Positions 57,976-64,000 of a stretch of 64,000 bases of DNA are shown here, piece after piece. Position numbers and translations under genes: made by a program. The stretch lies in assembly GCA_021521415.1 (NCBI GenBank), contig JAIQDT010000234.1, positions 682,001 to 746,000 of the forward strand, in the 5' to 3' direction. Under the pieces are notes generated by a model. It was given only the letters and a program-made list of their open reading frames with translations. It had not been told where the DNA came from and ran no database searches. The stretch's first letter is position 1; each line of letters begins with the position of its first letter. Source of the DNA: Bidens hawaiensis. Its lineage: Eukaryota > Streptophyta > Magnoliopsida > Asterales > Asteraceae.

Positions 57976-57985
57976 TTTTGAGTAA

Positions 57986-57990
57986 GATAC
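57986..57990. repeat. Likely left target site duplication of Co4
   Basis: GATAC directly before the Co4 LTR; the partner copy should follow the 3' LTR outside the window. Confidence 0.5.
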
Positions 57991-58080
57991 TGTTGGTATA
58001 TAAATGTCATAGTTCATAATCTAGCGTTTGTAATCGAGTCTGTAATGTAATTATGTTTAAGTTTATGTTTATGTATGTAT

Positions 58081-58212
58081 GCGAAGTTGTCAACAAGTTT
58101 GCTTAGGCGAACTTGTTGAACAAGCGAAGTTGTCGACAAGTTCGCCTAGGCGAACTTGTTGAACAAGCGAAGTTATGGACAACTTCGCCTGAACATATCG
58201 GGCGAAGTTGTC
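58081..58212. repeat. GCGAAGTT / AACTTCGC palindromic cluster in the Co4 LTR
   Basis: Seven words in both orientations in 130 bp, able to form hairpins (for example AAGTTCGCCTAGGCGAACTT at 58138-58157). Confidence 0.92.
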
Positions 58213-58217
58213 GTGTC

Positions 58218-58225
58218 TATATATA
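58218..58225 (+). promoter_or_regulatory. Co4 LTR TATA box
   Basis: TATATATA five bases after the palindromic cluster and about 230 bases before the LTR end. Confidence 0.7.
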
Positions 58226-58451
58226 CTGTAGCCGACGGATTGTTTAGGTTACGTGAGAGGAGTCAGTTGTTGAGTTCAGTGAACGTGCCGAGAGTCTGTA
58301 ATAGACGTGTTTCAAGTTATAATATATAACGTGTTCGTTTGTATCGCGTGTGATTGTTTTACGTATTCTACGCTCGTAACAACCTACGCAGAGATTCCAC
58401 ACCTACGTAGATAGCGATATCCCGTGTAAGATCCGTCCGAGAACCTACAAT

Positions 58452-58465
58452 TGGTATCAGAGCTT
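58452..58465 (+). other. Co4 primer binding site (tRNA-iMet)
   Basis: TGGTATCAGAGCTT two bases after the LTR. Confidence 0.92.
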
Positions 58466-58647
58466 TGGCTCGATTGTGTGGTTCGGGATTTCACGCGGGT
58501 GTAGAAAACGTCTCGTTTGACCTATTCGCGGGACGCGTTTTCGTTGATATTGTGTTATACTCACCTTATACAGTCATATTCAAGCCGTCACACCGACCGG
58601 AAACTGCTAAATCGTCGAAAACAGATCTGAATATTTTCAGTGTTCTT

Positions 58648-58905
58648 CGGGCGAAGTTGTTGTTCTTCAGTTGAAGTTGCCGACGCTGGAAGTAGGGTTT
58701 CGGCGAAGATATAAGGTTGAGCGAAGTTAACCACAACTTCGCCTACCTCATAAGTTCGCCTAAGTGAAGTTAACCTCAACTTCGCTTACCTCCTAAGTTC
58801 GCTTACCTTAAGCGAAGTTATTCTCAACTTCGCCAAGTCACGCGAATTTAAGGATTTTCCAGCGAAGTTAACACTTAAGCGAAGTTATCCTTAACTTCGC
58901 CTATA
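58648..58905. repeat. GCGAAGTT / AACTTCGC cluster in the Co4 leader
   Basis: About 15 words (AACTTCGCCT, TAAGTTCGCCT, AGCGAAGTTA) between the primer site and gag. Shares exact 10-mers with the array in the solo gypsy LTR at 32158-32515. Confidence 0.92.
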
Positions 58906-58959
58906 GTACTGTTTGGAAGAATTTTTGTTTTTTTTTGGGTTTTTCTTGTTTTCGAGAAG

Positions 58960-61590
58960 ATGTCACCGATTAACATCTCAGAGTTAGTCAAAATGGAAGT
59001 TGAAGCGGGGTCGGCTACTAAGGCCCCAAGGTTGATGAAAGGAACCGACTTTGTGGCGTGGAATGATAGGTTCATTCAGTATATTAAATACCAGGATGCA
59101 AAGATGTGGGTGTGCATCCAGGATGGATATATTCCACCGACAATGGAATACGAAGGTCGGGATGTGGTAAAGAAGTACAGCAAGATGGAGGAAGAAGAGA
59201 AAAAGATGTATGAGGCCGAGAGCAAGGCCCATGCTGCAATTACTATGGCTCTTCCTCAAGAGATTCTCCATACATTCAGGAAGTACACTTCTGCACGAGA
59301 GCTTTGGGATGCTCTTGAGAATAGATTCGAAGGGAACGTGGGTATTCGTGCCTCGAAGATTAAGCTGTTAAAGACTCAGTTCTCTGTCTTCAAGTATTTG
59401 AAGAACGAATCGCTCGATGATATTATCACCCGATATTATCATCTAATGACAGAGCTGAACAACTATTCTATTGCTTACAGAGAGGAGGAAATAGTTGAGA
59501 AGCTTGTCGATGCTCTCCCACCAAAGTGGGAAATGTACACTGTTCTAATGAGGGAAGACAAAGACTTTCCTGATTATGACTTGGAGACAGCAGTAAACAA
59601 GCTCAGAACCTTTGAGCTTAATATGGTTCGTAAAGAGACACCAACGGATCAGGTTCAAGACCCTGGTATGTATGGTGCCAAAGTTAACTCAGGCTCAAGT
59701 TCGAAGTCTGAATCTGCTGCTTACTACTCCAAAGGAGAGTCAGGTTCTAACTCTTCTCATGAAGGAAATGTGTCAGTAAACATGAACGGTGATGTTTGCT
59801 TTGTTGCTGGAGGATCAAGTGCTTCGAAACCTCAAGCATCCAAGAGTAGTTTCTCTCCCAGTGCTTCAAGCAATAACGACTCTAAGATGCCAATGAGTGT
59901 CAAATCTGCTGAAGAGCAGTTTGCACTCTATGCATCTTTTATTGCTTCTTACGAGAACTACATACAAGGGAAGATTGTGGACCCTGCTGCTTTGGAAGAA
60001 GACTATGACCAGATCGATCCTGATAATCTGGAGGAGATGGATCTGCAGTGGCAGATGGCGATGATAGTCAGAAGAGTGAAGCGTTTCATGAAGAAGACTG
60101 GCAGAAAGTTCGTAGGTGGAAAGCTAGGATTTGATAAGTCAAGGGTGAGGTGTTACAATTGTCAACAAAATGGACACTTTGCAAAGGAGTGCACTAATGC
60201 ACGTGTAGAACGTAGTCAGGGGAGGACTACACAGCAAAGTGGAAATAACAATGGGAATAATGCCATGATGTCTGATGCTGGTGAATACAACTGGAACATG
60301 TTCTCTGGAGAACTCTTTGAGCAGGCACACATGGCGAAGGTTGCAGCTGAAGAATGTATGAAAGCTGCTGAAAATGAAAAAGCTTTCATGGCTGATGACC
60401 AGAACTCCGAGGTATGTACTAAACCTATCTGTACTAAATGTGAGAACTTGTCTGAACAGCTTGCTACAATTACTGATCAGTATGTTAAGTTGGATGCCGA
60501 ATTTAAAACCTTGAAAGAAGATCATCACTTCACAAAGACAAGAGAAAATAATTATAAAATAAAAATTAAAGCTTGTGAAAAAGACGTCAAAAGTTTAAAA
60601 ACAAAATTAGCTGAAAAAATTGATGTGATCGATCTAAGCTACGAGGTTTTAGAAGAGAAAACCAAGTTAATCGCTGAGAAAGAAAAACAGATTGCTGATC
60701 ACCAGGTAAAAGTGGTGGAACTAAATAGGAAACTGGAGCAATTCCGGAATTCCTCTGCTATTCTTGATCACCTCGTTAGTGATCAAGGTTCCTCACCTAA
60801 GAGGGGAGGAATTGGTTACCATGAGGTTCCACCACCTTATAACCATAATTATACTTTCAATCCTAGTGTTCATGAATCTGTTAAATTTGTAGCTGATCAG
60901 ACAGGTCCTGCTAAGGAAACTGGTAAAGTACCGGAAGTTAGTAAAGGCGAAACAAGTTCGCCTGTCTCAAAAGTTAAAATTTCTATTTCAAGTCCAGTCT
61001 CATCTGATTCGGATAAGTCATCCGAGTCGGGTAAGACAAAAGAGAAGGAAGTGTTACCCACTAGTGGAGAAAAAGTTAAATCAACTAAAAGGAGTACTCC
61101 ACTCAACCCATATGTCCCACCTTATGTGAGACGTACGGTTGGTAATACTGCCTCCACATCTAAAACATCTGCTGAAAAGAAAGCTGAACATAGGTGTTGT
61201 TTTAGATGTAATCAAACAGGGCACCTTGTTGCTGATTGCCCTCTGAAGCAGCGTTTCAGAGAGGTGAGGCCCTCGAAAACTGAGACTAAGGTTTTTGGTA
61301 ATCGTTTAAATGTTAAAAATGAAAACCATTCAAATTTGAGAGATAATACAGGTTTTCAAAGAAACACATCTCGTTTTTATACTACTAATAACCAAACCAA
61401 ATGCTATAATTATTTTGATTCTCTTAATGTTCGTCGGTTTGGTTGGCCTCACTATCAGTCTCCAAGGAGGTATCCTGTTAGGACTCGTGGAAATTTTTCT
61501 AATGCTAATTTTGGTCAGCCAAGGTGTGTGAGTTCTGTTAAGAAGGTTAATCGACCCAAGACCAAGAGGTCTTGGGTCCCCAAATTTTAA
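58960..61590 (+). CDS. Co4 gag polyprotein
   Basis: Intact 876-codon frame. It starts at MSPINISELVKMEVEAG, the first ATG after the leader cluster. Capsid (UBN2-type): FVAWNDRFIQYIKYQDAKMW, AITMALPQEILHTFRKY, LWDALENRFEGN, LVDALPPKWEMYTVLM (about residues 25-220). First zinc knuckle CYNCQQNGHFAKEC at residues 398-411; a coiled coil (about 500-610); a Ser/Lys-rich linker; a second knuckle CFRCNQTGHLVADC at 747-760; a basic C-terminus ending KRSWVPKF. It would form particles and bind element RNA. Two stops in a row (TAA TAA) end it, and pol follows in the same frame. Confidence 0.93.
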   Translation: MSPINISELVKMEVEAGSATKAPRLMKGTDFVAWNDRFIQYIKYQDAKMWVCIQDGYIPPTMEYEGRDVVKKYSKMEEEEKKMYEAESKAHAAITMALPQEILHTFRKYTSARELWDALENRFEGNVGIRASKIKLLKTQFSVFKYLKNESLDDIITRYYHLMTELNNYSIAYREEEIVEKLVDALPPKWEMYTVLMREDKDFPDYDLETAVNKLRTFELNMVRKETPTDQVQDPGMYGAKVNSGSSSKSESAAYYSKGESGSNSSHEGNVSVNMNGDVCFVAGGSSASKPQASKSSFSPSASSNNDSKMPMSVKSAEEQFALYASFIASYENYIQGKIVDPAALEEDYDQIDPDNLEEMDLQWQMAMIVRRVKRFMKKTGRKFVGGKLGFDKSRVRCYNCQQNGHFAKECTNARVERSQGRTTQQSGNNNGNNAMMSDAGEYNWNMFSGELFEQAHMAKVAAEECMKAAENEKAFMADDQNSEVCTKPICTKCENLSEQLATITDQYVKLDAEFKTLKEDHHFTKTRENNYKIKIKACEKDVKSLKTKLAEKIDVIDLSYEVLEEKTKLIAEKEKQIADHQVKVVELNRKLEQFRNSSAILDHLVSDQGSSPKRGGIGYHEVPPPYNHNYTFNPSVHESVKFVADQTGPAKETGKVPEVSKGETSSPVSKVKISISSPVSSDSDKSSESGKTKEKEVLPTSGEKVKSTKRSTPLNPYVPPYVRRTVGNTASTSKTSAEKKAEHRCCFRCNQTGHLVADCPLKQRFREVRPSKTETKVFGNRLNVKNENHSNLRDNTGFQRNTSRFYTTNNQTKCYNYFDSLNVRRFGWPHYQSPRRYPVRTRGNFSNANFGQPRCVSSVKKVNRPKTKRSWVPKF

Positions 61591-61593
61591 TAA

Positions 61594-61610
61594 TCTCTTT
61601 TGTTTGTGCA
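61594..61610 (+). promoter_or_regulatory. Splice-acceptor-like site between Co4 gag and pol
   Basis: CTTTTGTTTGTGCAG/GAACAG immediately after the gag stops and before the first pol codons. It could let a spliced RNA express pol separately. Motif only; no donor was fixed. Confidence 0.4.
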
Positions 61611-64000
61611 GGAACAGTTGAACAGGGCGTTCAATAATCTTTGGGTTGTGGACAGCGGCTGTTCCCGGCACATGACTGGTAACAAGGATTTGTTACAAGA
61701 TTTAAAACCTGTTCAAGGAGCAAGAGTCAGTTTTGCCGGTGAGAGTGGAGGCAAAATAACAGGAAGGGGTACGGTAACTAACGGGAAGATGACGTTAGAA
61801 AATGTGAACTTTGTTGAAGAACTGAAGCACAATCTGCTGAGTGTGTCGCAGATTTGTGATAAAGATTATACCGTACACTTCACGAAGACTGATGCGATTG
61901 TGTTGAAGCCTGGTTTTCAAATACCAGAGGAGTGGATAGTAATGAAGGCTCCACGTGATCGAAATACGTATATGATGGATTTAAGTTCAACTGAAATGTC
62001 AACGGAAGAATCGTGCCTTTTGACGAAAGCAAGCGAATCGGAATCTGAACTGTGGCACAGGAGAATGGGGCACATTCATCTTCGGAAGATGAACCATATT
62101 GTCAGACATGGGCTTGTGTTGGGTGTTCCCTTAAAAAGTTTCAATTTTGAAGACAAATGTCTTGCGTGCAAAAAGGGAAAGCAGCACAAGAAGTCCCATC
62201 TCACCAAGAAAGTAAATTCAATTGCCAGTACACTAGAGCTGCTTCACATGGATCTCTTCGGTCCTGTGAATGTAAGAAGTCTAGGTGGTACAACTTATTG
62301 CTTGGTGATCACTGATGACTACTCACGATACTCGTGGGTATACTTCCTGAAATCAAAGGACGAAATGGCTCAAATGGTGAAGAATCTGATTACCAAAGTT
62401 GAGAACATTATGGATAAACGAGTGAAGTTCATCAGAAGTGACAATGGCTCCGAGTTTAAAAATTTTGAAATGGAGATCTTCTGTCTGTCAAGAGGGATTG
62501 AACACCAATTCAGCGCTCCGTATACTCCGCAACAGAATGGAGTGGCTGAAAGGAAGAATAGAACTTTAATTGAAGGAGCCAGAACTATGCTGGCTGATTC
62601 GAAGCTTCCGGTGGTGTTCTGGGCTGTAGCTGTTTCTACAGCTTGCTATGTACTGAATAGAGTTTTAACGGTAAAAAGACTTAATAAAACATGCTACGAG
62701 CTTATGCATGGGAGAAAGCCCAATTTGTGTGGACTTGAAGCTTTCGGGTCCCCGTGTTTAATTTTAAAGGCACATTCAAAGTTTGGTGAAGCAGCCGATG
62801 AAGGAATCTTAGTCGGCTATGAAGTTGGGACTCCCAACAGCGTGTCTTTAATACAACGAACGGCAAGGTTGAGGTGGTATGTAACACCGACATTACGAGT
62901 TATAGATCGCCAAGACCGAGCATCGGACCTCCTGGGATTTTCGACTATGATAGGCTCTTCAAGTCTTTTAACATACCTGATTTGTTTTGTACAGAAGAAG
63001 AAGAACGTGTTGCTACGAAGATGATTCTAGATGAGGAGGAAAATTTGGCACATAGACAGCTATTTGATGATTGTCAACCTTCCTCATCAAATTCTATCGG
63101 TTCCCCTGCTGTCTCTCCTGAAGAAGAGTTTATCAATCCATTTCACTCTCAGCCAGAAACAACCATTGATGAGCTCTCTTCTAATTTAGAAGATAATTTG
63201 CATGTCGGTGCTGTTCCGACCACGAGAATTCACAAAGAACACCCTTTGGAGAATGTTATAGGTGATGTGTCCTCCGGTGTACAAACCAGAAGTAGCTTGA
63301 ATGAGCACACCTGTGTTTATACAAGCATTAAGGAAACGGGTATAATGAACGAATGTTTGTACTCATGCTTTATTAGCCAGATTGAACCGAAAAATTATCA
63401 AATGGCTCTTAAGGACAGCTCGTGGGTCGAGGCCATGCAAGAAGAGTTGGCTCAATTTAAGAAGATGGAAGTATGGACTTTGGTTGAAAAACCAAGGAAT
63501 GTGCATGCGATAGGCACAAAATGGGTGTTTAAGTGCAAGAGAGATGAAAAGGGGATTATTATAAGAAACAAGGCGAGGCTGGTCGTTAAAGGTTTTAATC
63601 AGCAAGAGGGGATAGATTATAATGAAGTGTTCGCTCCGGTGGCCAGGTTGGAAGCGATAAGATTGTTTTTGGCGTTTGCTGCTTTTAAGAAGATGAAAGT
63701 GTTTCAGTTGGACGTGAAGAGTGCGTTCCTCAATGGGAAAGTTGATGAGGTTGTGTATGTTGAGCAACCTCCGGGTTTTCCTGACCCAGACTTTCCTGAT
63801 CACGTGTACAAGTTGAGCAAGGCGCTGTATGGATTACATCAGGCACCTCGTGCCTGGTATTCAACGTTATCGGACTACTTGCTAGAGAATGGTTTTGAAA
63901 GGGGTTTGATTGACAGCACACTGTTTGTGAAGAGAGATGGAAGTGACTTCCTGCTAGTTCAAGTCTACGTGGATGACATCATATTTGCTGCATCAAGAGT
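61600..64000 (+). pseudogene. Co4 pol (protease, integrase, RT), one frameshift, cut by the window edge
   Basis: Protease DSGCSRHMTGNKD (from 61651), GRGTVTNGKMTLENV and NLLSVSQICDKDY. Zinc region LWHRRMGHIHLRKMNHI and CLACKKGKQHKKSH. Integrase: Asp at about 62314 (ITDDYSRYSW), Asp at 62440 (RSDNGSEF), Glu at 62548 (NGVAERKNRT). Near 62838 one base is missing and the open frame ends at 63024; pol continues in another frame, open to 64000, with [81 protein letters not shown] and YVDDIIF at 63966-63983. RNase H and the 3' LTR lie outside. All catalytic residues seen are intact. The shift could be real or a sequence error. Confidence 0.92.

Larger units (their letters stand above)
55636..57990 (+). 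mobile_element. Co3: 5' part of a Ty1/copia element
   Basis: 5' LTR (55636-56105), primer site, leader and broken gag, interrupted at 57991 by Co4 within gag. The remainder should lie beyond the window. Confidence 0.88.
57991..58449 (+). repeat. Co4 5' LTR
   Basis: 459 bp, TGTTGGTATATAAATG to GAGAACCTACA. Inverted words GCGAAGTTGTC / GGCGAACTTG cluster at 58081-58212, directly before TATATATA (58218-58225). Confidence 0.92.
57991..64000 (+). mobile_element. Co4: nearly intact Ty1/copia element (Sirevirus-like), 3' end outside the window
   Basis: 5' LTR 57991-58449, initiator-Met primer site, leader, an intact 876-codon gag, then protease, integrase and RT in pol, cut by the window edge just after the YVDD motif. 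Only one frameshift (about 62838) is visible in pol. It is inserted in the gag of Co3. Confidence 0.93.

Overview
The window is plant nuclear DNA dominated by LTR retrotransposons. Almost every recognisable protein is a Ty3/gypsy or Ty1/copia gag, protease, integrase, reverse transcriptase or RNase H, usually broken. Primer sites match plant initiator-Met tRNA (TGGTATCAGAG type). The only convincing host gene is a two-EF-hand polcalcin (13079-13330), a flowering-plant pollen protein. The retroelement style, and an extra protein downstream of a copia pol that I associate from memory with daisy-family genomes, suggest a eudicot, probably Asteraceae. That placement is inference.

Layout. 1-6372: a decayed minus-strand gypsy element (Gy1) with an intact 5' LTR. 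6373-8519: AT-rich repeats with a SINE-like unit. 8520-10556: 3' end of a copia element (Co1). 11371-12390: a terminal-inverted-repeat (MULE-like) DNA transposon; 12443-12800: a MITE-like repeat. 12966-13503: the polcalcin gene. 15303-45107: one nested block. A minus-strand copia element (Co2, target duplication AAAGT) of about 16.4 kb native length carries a plus-strand gypsy element (Gy2, 15506-26413, duplication ATACA) in its 3' LTR, and Gy2 itself carries a solo LTR (20404-22171, duplication GTGTT). A second solo LTR (31647-34142, duplication CTCCT) interrupts an extra ORF of Co2. 48902-54879: a gypsy element (Gy3, duplication TCTAG) reduced to two near-identical LTRs around 628 bp. 55636-57990: LTR and broken gag of a copia element (Co3), interrupted at 57991 by a nearly intact copia element (Co4) that runs off the window in its reverse transcriptase.

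Most interesting signals. (1) Between pol and the 3' LTR, Co2 carries a frame of about 1,510 codons (ORFX) that has its own TATA box and an apparent 5'-UTR intron. Upstream lies a roughly 40-bp-period array of the word TGCTCGA, the same word that is clustered in the Co2 LTR upstream of the LTR TATA box. (2) Co3 and Co4 show the same design with different words: a short palindromic word clustered just before the LTR TATA box and again in the leader. (3) The Co4 word (ACTTCGCCT / AAGTTCGCCT) also forms a tandem array in an unrelated gypsy-type solo LTR. No RNA gene, CRISPR array or complete host operon-like unit is visible. Boundaries given with TG...CA ends and target duplications were read directly; identities, ages and family names were not computed.
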